DNA from: CALOBA01 sp942491465
Lineage (GTDB): Bacteria; Pseudomonadota; Gammaproteobacteria; Chromatiales; Chromatiaceae
Direction: 5' to 3'
NCBI GenBank assembly: GCA_942491465.1
Contig: CALOBA010000059.1
Span: 38,237-102,236 of the forward strand
DNA: 64,000 nucleotides
Of the stretch, positions 8,384 through 17,418 are shown in pieces; within the stretch, counting starts at the first letter, position 1; the number at the start of each line of letters is the position of its first letter. Position numbers and translations under genes: made by a program. The notes beneath the pieces are model-generated. The model searched no databases. It was not told where the DNA came from and saw nothing but the letters and a program-made list of their open reading frames with translations.

Positions 8384-11017
8384 TCAGCGGTCGGCGGCCA
8401 CCGGTGGCTGCCAACCCGCCCCCGGCACCCGTTGCGCCGCAACGCCCTGCTCATCGATGCGGAACAGATGCAGCCAGCCGTTGTCGAGCATCTGCTGCAC
8501 CAGATCACTGCGGGCGATGATGTCGTCAATGGGGGCCTGCGGGGCCTCCAGGAAGACCGACAGGCGCATGGGCTCGTGCATCCAGCGCTTGCCGTCGTGC
8601 AGGGACTGCATGGGGAGTCCGACGCGCAGGTCGCCGGCGTTGCCTTCGAGCACGCCGATGGCGCCGCCGACGACGTTGTGCAGGACCTTGTTGCCGGCGC
8701 CGAAGCGGCGGTTGTCGGTGCTCGATCCGTAGTATTGCAGGTTGATCCAGCCGGCCACCACCATGGGCGCGGTCATGATCAGCTCCAGGACCCCGAAGCC
8801 CTCGTCGGCCTGCCAGTGGTAGTCGTGCAGGAAGCTCCGCCCCCCCAGGTCAAGGCCGCGGGTGCGCGCGCGCGGGGCGGCGATGAAGGCGGCGCAGCCG
8901 CTCAGGCCCCATTCCGGGCGGACCTCGGACCAGTCGCGGCTGCGCCGGCGGATGTCGGCGCTGATGGCGCGGCGGGACTTGCCCGCCAGACCGAGCAGGG
9001 CGGCGCGCTGCAGCCGGGTCAGCTCGCCGGCCTGGGCGAGCCAACTGGTCAGTTCGGCGAGTTCCTCGGCGTAGTCCGCCGGCAGGGCCTCGGTGCCGAA
9101 GAGCGCGATGCCGTCGGTGCAGGTGTCGTGCAGGCCGCCGAGGAACCAGGTGTCCGTGGGGACACGGATGCCGCGCTCGGCGAGCCCGACGCGCACCGCC
9201 GGGTCGTTGAGCAGGGCGGCGGTGATGCGCGCGCTGGCCTCGCCGCTCATGCCGCCGCAGGCACCGCAGGCGAGCCCGGCGGCGTGGGGGTTGTTGACCA
9301 CGGTGCTGCCGTGGCCCACCAACAGCACCAGCCGCGACAAGCCCTCGGTCAGCGACATGCCGCGCAGGATGCCCTCGGCCAGATCGACGCGGTCGGCCTT
9401 GGGGATGCCGGCATGCTCTTGGCCCTCGCCGTGGTGATGACCGGCGCAGGCGCTGTGGGCCGGGGCGTTCAGGCTCGGGCCGACGCGGCGGGTGCGGTCC
9501 TTGTCCAGGTGCATGTCGTCGGGTGCCGCCACCGGCCGGCTCCAGCCGAAGCTGTCGGCCAGGATCTTCGGCGCATAGAGCAGGATGCCGGCGGCCTCGA
9601 CGAAGGAGAAGCAGGACGAGGCGCCCATCTTGAACGCCTTCCAGGCCTTGGACAGGCCGACCCGGCGGCGCTGGGTGCCAAGGGCCTCGGCGGTCTCGTC
9701 GGCGTCGGCGCCGTCGATGGTGGAGCAGACCCGGTACTTGGGGGCGAGCAGCACCGGCAGGTGCGGACGCGGGGCGACGGCGCCCAGCGGTACGTGCTCG
9801 ATGGGCATCCCGAAGAAGCCGGCGAAGCCCAGCGTCTGGCCCTGCGGGCAGATGGTCTCGAAGGCGCGGCGCATGACCTCGGAGCGCACGTCGATACAGA
9901 AGGCCGCCTGTACCACCGGGCGATGTTCCGCGGTGGTTGCCGCGGCCGGCCGGCGGTGGTGGTCGGACAGTGCCCCGAGCAGCCGGCGCTGGTAGCTGAT
10001 CTCGAAGGCGGTGAGCAGCAGGTGGTCGATCTCGCGCTCGGCGATGCGCGGGTCGGCATCGGCGGGCACCCCGCGGCGCAGGCGGTCGCAGACCTGGCGC
10101 CAGCGCCCGATCAGCTCCGGGCTGGCCTTGTGCTCGAACACCAGCAGGTCCCAGGCCAGGCGGATGGCCAGCAGTTCGACGATGCTGTCGTCGCCGCCGC
10201 CGGCCAGTTCCTGCTCCCAGCGCAGCAGCCGGGTCCAGGCGGCCCAGCCGCCGATGTCGAGCAGGGCCCCGTGCAGGTAGTCCTGCTGGGCCGCGGTGGG
10301 GATGCCGAGCCGGCGCAGGCTCGACGCGATGCAGGCCCGCGGCGACTCGGGCAGCGCCTTGACCCGGGTGCGTATCCCGGGCTGCCCCATCATGGTGGCG
10401 CTGTAGTCCAGCGCCGCGAAGCGCCGCCAGGATGCGTACAGCGACATACCGGCCCAGGGTTGCTTCCAGGTCGCCTGGCCCATGTCGAAGAAGGCGGCGC
10501 AGTGGTGGCTGATGCGCTCCACCACGAAGCCGGACCAGTCGTCGGCGTCCAGCTCGTCGACCACGGCCGTGAGCAGCGGCACGCCGGCACCGCAGGCGCC
10601 CTCGTCGGCGGCGGCGCGGCGCAGGGCCTCAGGCGTCAGCTCGCTGCCGAGGTGGGCCGCGGCGGCGGCCAGATCGGCATCGGCGATACGCCCGGCCTCA
10701 AGCTGCTCGCGGAAGTAGGCCCGGGGCATGTACATGCGCGCGCCGCCGATGCGATGCAGCGTCGCCGCGGCCTGCTGAAAGCGCTGGTCGACCAGTCCGT
10801 GGAAGGGGTTGACGGCGACGAAGCGGTCCAGCGGCCAGACCGGGGCGATGCGCGCGCAGGCGGCGTCGATGCGCTGGGTCAGGGCGGCGGCGGCGGGGTC
10901 GTCGATGTCGTGGTCGGTCATGTCGGCAGCGCTGTTGATGTCGTTGGCCATCAGGTCGCCCTCCCAGGTCAGGTGGGTCAAGGATTGGTCGTCGAGGCGG
11001 AGATCGGTCATCTTCAT
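8384..11017 (-). CDS. dabA: Inorganic carbon transporter subunit DabA (DUF2309/UPF0753)
   Basis: 877 aa, full family length, with a good ribosome site (AGGGGAA) ahead of the ATG at 11017. DabA is the zinc-binding, beta-carbonic-anhydrase-like subunit of the DAB complex. Together with membrane subunit DabB it drives accumulation of bicarbonate in autotrophs at the expense of a cation gradient. The predicted zinc/active-site residues are present with family spacing: C374 and D376 in FCIDVRSE, H569 in GHGSTVVNN, and C584 in AGLACGACGG. This mirrors the C351/D353/H524/C539 set reported for the Halothiobacillus protein. It lies 100 bp downstream of dabB on the same strand, so an operon is likely. 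No RuBisCO, carboxysome or LysR/CbbR gene adjoins it. Confidence 0.95.
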   Translation of the reverse strand: MKMTDLRLDDQSLTHLTWEGDLMANDINSAADMTDHDIDDPAAAALTQRIDAACARIAPVWPLDRFVAVNPFHGLVDQRFQQAAATLHRIGGARMYMPRAYFREQLEAGRIADADLAAAAAHLGSELTPEALRRAAADEGACGAGVPLLTAVVDELDADDWSGFVVERISHHCAAFFDMGQATWKQPWAGMSLYASWRRFAALDYSATMMGQPGIRTRVKALPESPRACIASSLRRLGIPTAAQQDYLHGALLDIGGWAAWTRLLRWEQELAGGGDDSIVELLAIRLAWDLLVFEHKASPELIGRWRQVCDRLRRGVPADADPRIAEREIDHLLLTAFEISYQRRLLGALSDHHRRPAAATTAEHRPVVQAAFCIDVRSEVMRRAFETICPQGQTLGFAGFFGMPIEHVPLGAVAPRPHLPVLLAPKYRVCSTIDGADADETAEALGTQRRRVGLSKAWKAFKMGASSCFSFVEAAGILLYAPKILADSFGWSRPVAAPDDMHLDKDRTRRVGPSLNAPAHSACAGHHHGEGQEHAGIPKADRVDLAEGILRGMSLTEGLSRLVLLVGHGSTVVNNPHAAGLACGACGGMSGEASARITAALLNDPAVRVGLAERGIRVPTDTWFLGGLHDTCTDGIALFGTEALPADYAEELAELTSWLAQAGELTRLQRAALLGLAGKSRRAISADIRRRSRDWSEVRPEWGLSGCAAFIAAPRARTRGLDLGGRSFLHDYHWQADEGFGVLELIMTAPMVVAGWINLQYYGSSTDNRRFGAGNKVLHNVVGGAIGVLEGNAGDLRVGLPMQSLHDGKRWMHEPMRLSVFLEAPQAPIDDIIARSDLVQQMLDNGWLHLFRIDEQGVAAQRVPGAGWQPPVAADR

Positions 11018-11117
11018 GGCGTGTTCCCCTGTGGTTGCGTCGAGTCCGATGGGTCTTGGTGTCTCTGCGCCCGGCCAAAGCGGCCAAGCGTTCGGCGCTG
11101 GAGACGATTGACGCCCC

Positions 11118-12731
11118 TCAGCTGACTGCGGCAGGACGCCCCGGCGCGGGCCAGAGCCGGGTGATCAGCCGCGTGACCAGGATGTCCACGTAGAGCCCGT
11201 TGTAGAGGTGGACCTGGATCGCCTGGCGCAGCGGGCCGCGCACATGGGTGAATAGGTGTTGCAGCAGCAGCAGGCCGACGAAGACGGTGATCACGCCCAG
11301 GCCCATGGCGATCTCGAAGGCGGCGCCGGCGGGCTCGGCCGCATGCACGCTGCCGGCAATGGCGTGCTCGAAGCCCGTGTGCAGGCCGAAGTAGGCCAGG
11401 CAGACCAGGGCGCCGATGGCGGTGGCGCGGATCAGCAACGGGCCGTCGTCCTCCAGCACCAGGGCCTGGAGCAGCAGCTGGGTGGTGGCGATGGCGACGA
11501 TGGCGCCGGCGATGATCAGCGCCGGGTCGTGGGTCGGGTCGACGCCGAAGGCGAGCCCGGCGAGCAGGGTCATCAGCAGCGCCCCCTGGAAGGCCACCAG
11601 CCAGTGCCAGGGCTTGGGCGCGCCGTGACCGAAGCGCAGCAGTGGGGCACGGTAGCCGTCGACGCTGCTGCCGGAGGCGAGGAAGGCATGGGCCTTGTAC
11701 AGCGAGTGTGCCACCAGGTGCAGCAGGGCCAGGCTGTACAGCCCGAGGCCGGCCTCCAGCAGCATGAAGCCCATCTGTGCCGACGTCGACCAGGCCAGCG
11801 AGACCTTGATGCTGGTCTGCGTCAGCATCACCAAGGAGGCGATGGCCAGCGTCACCAGACCGACCACGGCGAGGCTGTCCAGCGCCGGGCCGGACAGCGA
11901 CATCACCGGGCTCATGCGGATGACCAGGAAGGCACCGGCGTTGACGATGCCGGCATGCAGCAGGGCCGAGACCGGTGTCGGCGCCTCCATCACCTGCATC
12001 AGCCAGCCGTGGAACGGGAACTGGGCACACTTGAGCACGGCGGCGAGGGCGATCAGCCAGGCGGCGGCCTGCAGGCCGGCGGGCAGCGGGCCGGTCATGT
12101 CGGCCATGGCGGCATAGACGCCGGCGAAGTCCAGGGTGTGCAGGGTGGCGCCGATCAGCACACTGGCGATGAACAGACTGGCATCGCCGATGCGGCTGAA
12201 GACGAACTTCTTGTGTGCGGCCAGCATCGCCGCCGGCCGGTTCGGGTAGAAGGTCAGCAGCCGATGCAGGCACAGGCTGGTCGCCATCCAGGCCAGCGAG
12301 AACAAGAGCAGATTGCTCGCCACCAACAGGGTCAGGATCGACGCCAAGGTCAGCAGCATCCACTTGTGGAAGTGGCCCTCGCGGGCCTCCCCGGCCATGT
12401 AGGTGCGCGCATAGGTCGAGACCAGGGCGCCGATCAGCGACACCAGGGCCAGCATGATCACGGTAACGGCGTCGACATAGACGCCCATGGCGAAGCTACC
12501 GAGGCCGAAGGGCAGGGCGATGGCGCCGAGGTTCAGCTCCTCGGCCGGCCCGAAGCCGTGGCCGATCAGCGCAACGGCTGCCGCGGCAAAGGCGAGCCAG
12601 GCCGCGGCATTGGCGAGCCGCGCCATACGCGGGCCGAGACGGTCGGCGGTGCGGCTCGGGATGGAGCCGACCAGCCAGAGGACGAGGGGCGCCGCGAGCG
12701 CCGCGGCGGTTACAGGTGTCATCGACATCAT
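11118..12731 (-). CDS. dabB: Inorganic carbon transporter membrane subunit DabB (NuoL-like)
   Basis: 537 aa, almost entirely hydrophobic with about 13-14 predicted membrane helices, carrying the proton-conducting antiporter core shared with NuoL/MrpA (FPFHGWLMQVMEAPTPVSAL and the following SALLHAGIVNAGAFLVIR). Conserved Lys/His residues of the ion channel are retained. It starts at the ATG at 12731 behind a strong GGGAGGAAAG ribosome site. In the DAB system this subunit supplies the cation flux that powers bicarbonate capture by DabA, encoded just downstream. Taken alone it could be mistaken for a NADH dehydrogenase subunit, but the dabA partner and absence of other nuo genes settle the call. 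The upstream 165 bp are AT-rich for this genome and probably hold the promoter. Confidence 0.93.
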   Translation of the reverse strand: MMSMTPVTAAALAAPLVLWLVGSIPSRTADRLGPRMARLANAAAWLAFAAAAVALIGHGFGPAEELNLGAIALPFGLGSFAMGVYVDAVTVIMLALVSLIGALVSTYARTYMAGEAREGHFHKWMLLTLASILTLLVASNLLLFSLAWMATSLCLHRLLTFYPNRPAAMLAAHKKFVFSRIGDASLFIASVLIGATLHTLDFAGVYAAMADMTGPLPAGLQAAAWLIALAAVLKCAQFPFHGWLMQVMEAPTPVSALLHAGIVNAGAFLVIRMSPVMSLSGPALDSLAVVGLVTLAIASLVMLTQTSIKVSLAWSTSAQMGFMLLEAGLGLYSLALLHLVAHSLYKAHAFLASGSSVDGYRAPLLRFGHGAPKPWHWLVAFQGALLMTLLAGLAFGVDPTHDPALIIAGAIVAIATTQLLLQALVLEDDGPLLIRATAIGALVCLAYFGLHTGFEHAIAGSVHAAEPAGAAFEIAMGLGVITVFVGLLLLQHLFTHVRGPLRQAIQVHLYNGLYVDILVTRLITRLWPAPGRPAAVS

Positions 12732-12896
12732 CTTTCCTCCCGGATTGGGGACCCAGCACCTTGTCGGGTAATAGGATGACGCCGAATGTCGATAACCAAA
12801 AATCTAATGATTCGATGGAAGTTATTGTGTTTTGCTGATGTTTCCCGGGTGGGTTGTCGTTGAAATCGCCGCGGGACTGGGTTCCAATTCGCGGCC

Positions 12897-13370
12897 ATGA
12901 CCGCTATCGCCCCAACGGCCCGAGCCATCGCCCTGCGCCCCATGCACCCGGACGACCTGCCGACGGTGCTCGCGGTGGAGCGCGCGGCCTATCCGACCCC
13001 ATGGTCCGAAGGCATCTTCCGCGACTGCCTGCGCGTGGGCTACTGCTGCCTGGTGGCGGAGGACGACAGCGAGCTGATCGGCCATGTGATCATGATGGTC
13101 GCCGCCGGCGAGTGCCATGTGCTCAACGTCTGTGTGCATCCGCGGCGCCAGGGCCGCGGCCTCGGCCGGCGCCTGCTGCGCCGGGTGCTGGCCCTGGCGC
13201 GGCGGCGCGACGCCGACACGGCGTTTCTGGAGGTGCGCGCGTCAAACGCCGCGGCCATCGGTCTGTACGCGTCCGAGGGCTTCAACGAGATCGGCCGGCG
13301 CCGCGGTTACTACCCGGCCGTCGACGGCGACGGGCGCGAGGATGCGGTGGTCATGGCGCTGGCGTTGTAG
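12897..13370 (+). CDS. rimI: Ribosomal-protein-alanine N-acetyltransferase RimI
   Basis: 157 aa GNAT-fold enzyme. It acetylates the N-terminal alanine of ribosomal protein S18 with acetyl-CoA. Visible features: an N-terminal beta strand with LRPMHPDDL, the RimI signature AAYPTPWSEGIF, the acetyl-CoA pyrophosphate loop VHPRRQGRGLGRRLL, and the C-terminal ASNAAAIGLYASEGFNEIGR with YY. Length and all motifs match the family. It is transcribed away from dabB and converges on the hemerythrin gene with a 20-bp gap. It is not beside tsaB, its common neighbour. A single copy with intact motifs, presumably functional. Confidence 0.92.
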   Translation: MTAIAPTARAIALRPMHPDDLPTVLAVERAAYPTPWSEGIFRDCLRVGYCCLVAEDDSELIGHVIMMVAAGECHVLNVCVHPRRQGRGLGRRLLRRVLALARRRDADTAFLEVRASNAAAIGLYASEGFNEIGRRRGYYPAVDGDGREDAVVMALAL

Positions 13371-13390
13371 CCGCCGCAGGCGCGCCGCGC

Positions 13391-13792
13391 CTACATCACC
13401 TCGCCCAAGTAGGCGCCCATCCTCATGTCGGCGCCGAAGATGTGCTCCATCAGCCAGCGCTCCAGGAACTCCACGTCGTCCCCCGAGACCGGCCGGTCAT
13501 GCTTTTGCAGGTGCTGCTGGAGCGCGCGGACGTTGGCGATCAGCTCCTCGTGCTCGTCGCGGTGGGCGGGCAGTCCCGGGTAGCCGTGCTTGAGCATCAG
13601 CCGCTCCTCGTGGCGGAAGTGCCAGACGGTGCAGGCGACCAGTTCGTCGGTGAGGGCATCGATGTAGGCGTGATCCTCCCCTCGGGCCACGGCTTGGCTG
13701 AGGAGGTTGTAGAGCTCCACCAGGCGGCGGTGGTCTTCGTCGATCTCCGGCACCTCGACGCTCAGTGAATTGTCCCAGGCAATGGTCTTCAT
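13391..13792 (-). CDS. Bacteriohemerythrin
   Basis: 133 aa four-helix bundle that carries a non-haem di-iron O2-binding site. The start at 13792 is chosen for its GAGGAGAG ribosome site and the usual W-D-x-x-xSV-x-VP-x-ID-x-DH opening (IAWDNSLSVEVPEIDEDH). Iron ligands are visible in order: H in DEDHRRL, H and E in WHFRHEERLM, H's in HRDEHEEL, and the C-terminal H and D in MEHIFGAD. Free-standing hemerythrins deliver or sense oxygen in microaerophiles and phototrophs. Stand-alone gene, convergent with rimI. Which O2-handling process it serves is unknown. Confidence 0.93.
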   Translation of the reverse strand: MKTIAWDNSLSVEVPEIDEDHRRLVELYNLLSQAVARGEDHAYIDALTDELVACTVWHFRHEERLMLKHGYPGLPAHRDEHEELIANVRALQQHLQKHDRPVSGDDVEFLERWLMEHIFGADMRMGAYLGEVM

Positions 13793-13884
13793 CGGGTCGC
13801 TCTCCTCTCGGGGGGCTTGGGGGTGCGGCGGGCCGCGGCTTGGGGGCAACGATAGCGCACTCGGTGTTGGGAACGGTAACGGGA

Positions 13885-13932
13885 TCGGGATCGGGATCGG
13901 GATCGGTATCGATGTCGGTATCGGTATCGCCC
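13885..13932. repeat. Hexanucleotide array, TCG-phased (GGGATC/GGTATC units)
   Basis: Eight consecutive hexamers with TCG in strict 6-bp register (13885, 13891 … 13927), mostly TCGGGA then TCGGTA and one TCGATG. It lies in the roughly 140-bp gap between the hemerythrin start and the comF 3' end. The same register with other filler triplets occurs at 14721-14940 and 55056-55137. Confidence 0.75.
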
Positions 13933-13991
13933 GGGCGTCTGAGACAAAGTCTTCGAACCCGGCGTTTGTCTTTGCCGTCGCTCGTCAGGGA

Positions 13992-14711
13992 TCAGGGCGT
14001 CCGTGCCAGGCACCAGACATCCACGCGCGCAGCGCCGGCCTGGCGCAACACGCGGGCGAGTTCGGCGACGGTGGATGCGGTGGTGACCACGTCGTCGACG
14101 ATGACCAGGTGGCGGTCGTCCTGGCGGCGGCGGGTGGCGAAGGCGCCGCGGACGTTGGATAGTCGGGCCTTGCGCTCCAGGCCGGCCTGGGGTGGCGTGG
14201 GGCGGTGGCGGCTGCAGCTGGTCGCGTCCACCGGCAGGTCCAGGCGGCGGGCGATGTGCCGGGCCAGCTCCAGGGCCTGGTTGTAGCCGCGCTCGCGCAG
14301 TCGGCGGCGGTGCAGCGGGACCGGGATGATGGCGTCGGGGCGGCCGTCGGCGCTGCCGAGCCGCTCCGCGACGGTGTCGGCGAGCAGGGCGCCGAGCAGC
14401 CGGATATGGCTCATGCGATCCTGGAACTTGATGCCGGCCACCAGCATCGGCAGCGCGTCTTGGTAGCGAAACGCCGCCAGGCAGTGCTCGAACGGCGGCG
14501 GGTGGCGCTGGCAGCGCCCGCACAGGGCGCCGTCCACCCGGCCCGGCGGCAGCGGCAGGGCGCAGCGCCCGCAGCACGGGCCGATGCCGGGCAGCTCGGC
14601 GCGGCAGCCGGCGCACAGATCCAGCCCGTCGTCGCCGGCGCCGCCGCAGAGCACGCAGGTAGGCGGCAGCAGGTGGTCGATGACGGATTGGATCGGGTCG
14701 ATGAGCAACAT
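13992..14711 (-). CDS. comF: ComF family protein (double zinc ribbon + phosphoribosyltransferase)
   Basis: 239 aa. N-terminal cysteine pairs (CVLCGGAGDDGLDLCAGC and CGRCALPL, then CGRCQRH) form the double zinc-ribbon. The C-terminal half is a type I phosphoribosyltransferase-like domain ending in the PRPP-loop motif VIVDDVVTTASTVAELARVL. RERGYNQALELARHIA is the characteristic ComF segment. Family members aid transformation and DNA uptake or recombination (GntX/ComF); the enzyme substrate is unknown. The ATG at 14711 abuts a hexanucleotide array, so the leader has no Shine-Dalgarno and consists of CGACAA repeats. This is unusual and could affect expression. Divergent from bioB across 420 bp of mostly repeat DNA. 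Confidence 0.92.
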   Translation of the reverse strand: MLLIDPIQSVIDHLLPPTCVLCGGAGDDGLDLCAGCRAELPGIGPCCGRCALPLPPGRVDGALCGRCQRHPPPFEHCLAAFRYQDALPMLVAGIKFQDRMSHIRLLGALLADTVAERLGSADGRPDAIIPVPLHRRRLRERGYNQALELARHIARRLDLPVDATSCSRHRPTPPQAGLERKARLSNVRGAFATRRRQDDRHLVIVDDVVTTASTVAELARVLRQAGAARVDVWCLARTP

Positions 14712-14715
14712 GGCG

Positions 14716-14940
<225 letters not shown>

Positions 14941-15046
14941 AGGACCGAGCCTCTCTACCCTTGTCGGTCGGCGGGTCGTCTCCATGTCTTCCGGGGCGAG
15001 CAAGCGTCCGTGTCCGCGACAATCCCGTCCGCTGCGGTCCGTGCGC

Positions 15047-15074
15047 TTGACAGCACCGATTCCCCGGTTAATCT
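15047..15074 (+). promoter_or_regulatory. Candidate promoter of the biotin operon
   Basis: TTGACA at 15047-15052, a perfect -35 box, followed after 16 bp by TAATCT at 15069-15074, a weak -10. The pair sits about 60 bp ahead of the bioB ATG in the only non-repetitive part of the gap. No clear BirA-type operator was recognised. The -35 is convincing; the -10 is not. Confidence 0.35.
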
Positions 15075-15131
15075 GTCGGGCTTTGCCGCAGCACCCCATG
15101 CTGCGTCCCGCCGACGCTACTGAGAGCCGCA

Positions 15132-16178
15132 ATGTCTGCCACGTCCGGGCATCAGCCCCGCCATGACTGGACCCTCGATGAGGTCCAGACCCTGCTCAAT
15201 CAGCCCTTCAACGACCTGCTGTTCGCCGCCCAGTCGGTGCATCGGGCGCATTTCGATCCGAACCAGGTCCAGGTCAGCACGCTGCTGAGCATCAAGACCG
15301 GGGCCTGCCCCGAGGACTGCGGCTACTGTTCCCAGAGCAGCAAACACGACACCGGCCTGGAGCGCGAGCGGCTGCTGCCCCTCGATGAGGTGGTGGCCGC
15401 CGCCGAGGCGGCCCGCGATGCCGGCTCCACCCGCTTTTGCATGGGCGCGGCCTGGCGCAATCCCACCGACAAGCACCTTGATGCGGTGGTGGAGATGGTG
15501 GAGGCCGTCCACGGCCTGGGCCTGGAGACCTGCGTCACCCTCGGCATGCTCGGTGCCGAGCAGGCGCAGCGGCTGAAGCGCGCCGGGCTCGACTACTACA
15601 ATCACAACCTGGACACCTCGCCGGAGTTCTACGGCCAGGTGATCACCACGCGCACCTACCGGGACCGGCTGGAGACCCTGGGTCACATCCGCGCCGCCGG
15701 GCTCAAGACCTGCAGCGGCGGCATCCTCGGTATGGGGGAATCGCGCCGGGATCGCGCCTCGCTGCTGCACCAGTTGGCGACGCTGCCGGCGCACCCGGAG
15801 TCGGTCCCGATCAACCTCTTGGTGCAGGTGGAGGGTACGCCGCTGTTCGGCACCGAGGCCTTGGACCCGCTGGAGATGGTGCGCTGCATCGCCGCGGCGC
15901 GGGTGCTGATGCCGGCCTCCTACGTGCGGCTGTCGGCGGGGCGCTCGCAGATGAGCGACGAGATGCAGGCCCTGTGCTATCTGGCCGGCGCCAACTCGGT
16001 GTTCTACGGCGATCGGCTGCTGACCGCGGCCAACGCGGAGGCCGAGCGCGACCGCACCCTGTTCGACCGCCTGGGGCTGCGCTTCGAGACCGTCGAGCCC
16101 GAGGGCCGCGACAGCCCCGGCGGCTGCCACAAGACCATTACCCGCAGCGACGCCGACGGGGCGGCGACCGGCGCTTGA
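15132..16178 (+). CDS. bioB: Biotin synthase BioB
   Basis: 348 aa radical-SAM enzyme that inserts sulfur into dethiobiotin, the last step of biotin synthesis. The radical-SAM cluster motif CPEDCGYCSQS is preceded by VSTLLSIKTGA. Further family landmarks are ETCVTLGMLG, YYNHNLDTSPEFY (2Fe-2S and substrate region), CSGGILGMGES and the Arg ligand segment YVRLSAGR. Length and motifs are complete. First gene of the biotin operon; the next gene, bioF, starts 31 bp on. The candidate promoter at 15047 precedes it. Confidence 0.98.
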   Translation: MSATSGHQPRHDWTLDEVQTLLNQPFNDLLFAAQSVHRAHFDPNQVQVSTLLSIKTGACPEDCGYCSQSSKHDTGLERERLLPLDEVVAAAEAARDAGSTRFCMGAAWRNPTDKHLDAVVEMVEAVHGLGLETCVTLGMLGAEQAQRLKRAGLDYYNHNLDTSPEFYGQVITTRTYRDRLETLGHIRAAGLKTCSGGILGMGESRRDRASLLHQLATLPAHPESVPINLLVQVEGTPLFGTEALDPLEMVRCIAAARVLMPASYVRLSAGRSQMSDEMQALCYLAGANSVFYGDRLLTAANAEAERDRTLFDRLGLRFETVEPEGRDSPGGCHKTITRSDADGAATGA

Positions 16179-16209
16179 GGCGTCGCGACCCGGATCGGCT
16201 GGTGAGTGG

Positions 16210-17418
16210 ATGCAGGATCTGACCCGCCGACTCGACGACCTGCGCCGTCGGGACCTATACCGCACGCGGCGCCTGCTCTCGGGCCCCCAGGGGGTGCGTC
16301 CGGTCATCGACGGTCGCCGGCTGCTGACGTTCTGCAGCAACGACTACCTGGGCCTGGCCGCCGACCCGCGCCTGGCCGAGGCCATGGCCGACGGCGCTCG
16401 CCGCCACGGTGTCGGCAGCGGTGCAGCCCACCTGATCACCGGCCACGCCGAGCCTCACGCGCGCCTGGAGGCGGCGCTGGCGGCGTTCGTGGGCCGCCCG
16501 CGGGCGCTGCTGTTCTCCACCGGCTACATGGCCAACCAGGGCGTCATCACCGCCCTGGTCGACCGCGGCGAGCAGGTGCTGGCGGATCGGCTGAACCACG
16601 CATCCCTGGTGGACGGCGCCCGGCTCTGCGCCGGGCGGCTGCGGCGCTACCCCCATGCCGATGCCGCCGCCGCGGTGCGGATGGCGGGGGCGGATGGGGC
16701 GGGCCTGCTGGTCACCGACGGCGTGTTCAGCATGGACGGCGATCTGGCGCCGCTGCCGGCGCTGTCCGCGGCGGCCCGTGACCTGGGCGCACGGCTGCTG
16801 GTGGACGACGCCCACGGGCTCGGCGTCGTCGGCCCCGGCGGTCGCGGCACGCTGGCGCACTTCGGCCTGGATGCCGACGCGGCGCCGATCCTGATGGGCA
16901 CGCTGGGCAAGGCCTTCGGCACCTTCGGCGCCTTCGTCGCCGGCGACGAGGCGCTGATCGAGACCCTGATCCAGCGCGCCCGCAGCTACATCTACACCAC
17001 TGCGCTGCCGCCGGCCTTGGCGGAGGCGACGCTGGCCGCCCTCGAGCTGGTGCGCACCGAGGAATGGCGCCGGGAGCGGCTGCGCGCGCTGGTGGCCCGT
17101 TTCCGCGCCGGCGCCGAGGCCCTCGATCTGCCGCTGCTGGCGTCGTCGACGCCGATCCAGCCGCTGCTGGCGGGCGAGGCCGGTCGCGCCTTGGACTGGA
17201 GCCGGCGGCTGGAGGCCGATGGCGTGCTGGTCACGCCGATTCGGCCGCCGACGGTGCCGGAGGGCTCGGCGCGGCTGCGCATCACCTTCTCGGCGGCCCA
17301 CGCCGAGGGCGACGTGGACCGGCTGCTCCACCTGCTGGGGCGGCTGCCGGATCGCGAGCGCGTCGCCGGGCCTGCATCGCTAACGAAACGACAACCTAAA
17401 CAGGGCGAATCCGCATGA
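16210..17418 (+). CDS. bioF: 8-amino-7-oxononanoate synthase BioF
   Basis: 402 aa PLP-dependent alpha-oxoamine synthase joining pimeloyl-ACP (or -CoA) and L-alanine in the first ring-carbon step of biotin synthesis. Visible: FCSNDYLGLAADPR, GSGAAHLITGHAEPHARLE, DRLNHASLVDGARL, VTDGVFSMDGDLAPLPAL, VDDAHGLGVVG, and the PLP-lysine segment MGTLGKAFGTFGAF. Near-standard size with a slightly long C-terminus. Its TGA overlaps the ATG of the following 57-aa ORF (ATGA), so translation is coupled. Confidence 0.97.
   Translation: MQDLTRRLDDLRRRDLYRTRRLLSGPQGVRPVIDGRRLLTFCSNDYLGLAADPRLAEAMADGARRHGVGSGAAHLITGHAEPHARLEAALAAFVGRPRALLFSTGYMANQGVITALVDRGEQVLADRLNHASLVDGARLCAGRLRRYPHADAAAAVRMAGADGAGLLVTDGVFSMDGDLAPLPALSAAARDLGARLLVDDAHGLGVVGPGGRGTLAHFGLDADAAPILMGTLGKAFGTFGAFVAGDEALIETLIQRARSYIYTTALPPALAEATLAALELVRTEEWRRERLRALVARFRAGAEALDLPLLASSTPIQPLLAGEAGRALDWSRRLEADGVLVTPIRPPTVPEGSARLRITFSAAHAEGDVDRLLHLLGRLPDRERVAGPASLTKRQPKQGESA

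Noticed and set aside
7670..11125. 1151-codon plus-strand frame opposite dabA
   Set aside because: A mirror of the dabA coding strand without any domain; DabA has intact zinc residues.
11118..12731. DabB as a NADH-quinone oxidoreductase subunit L
   Set aside because: No other nuo genes are present and the dabA partner follows directly.
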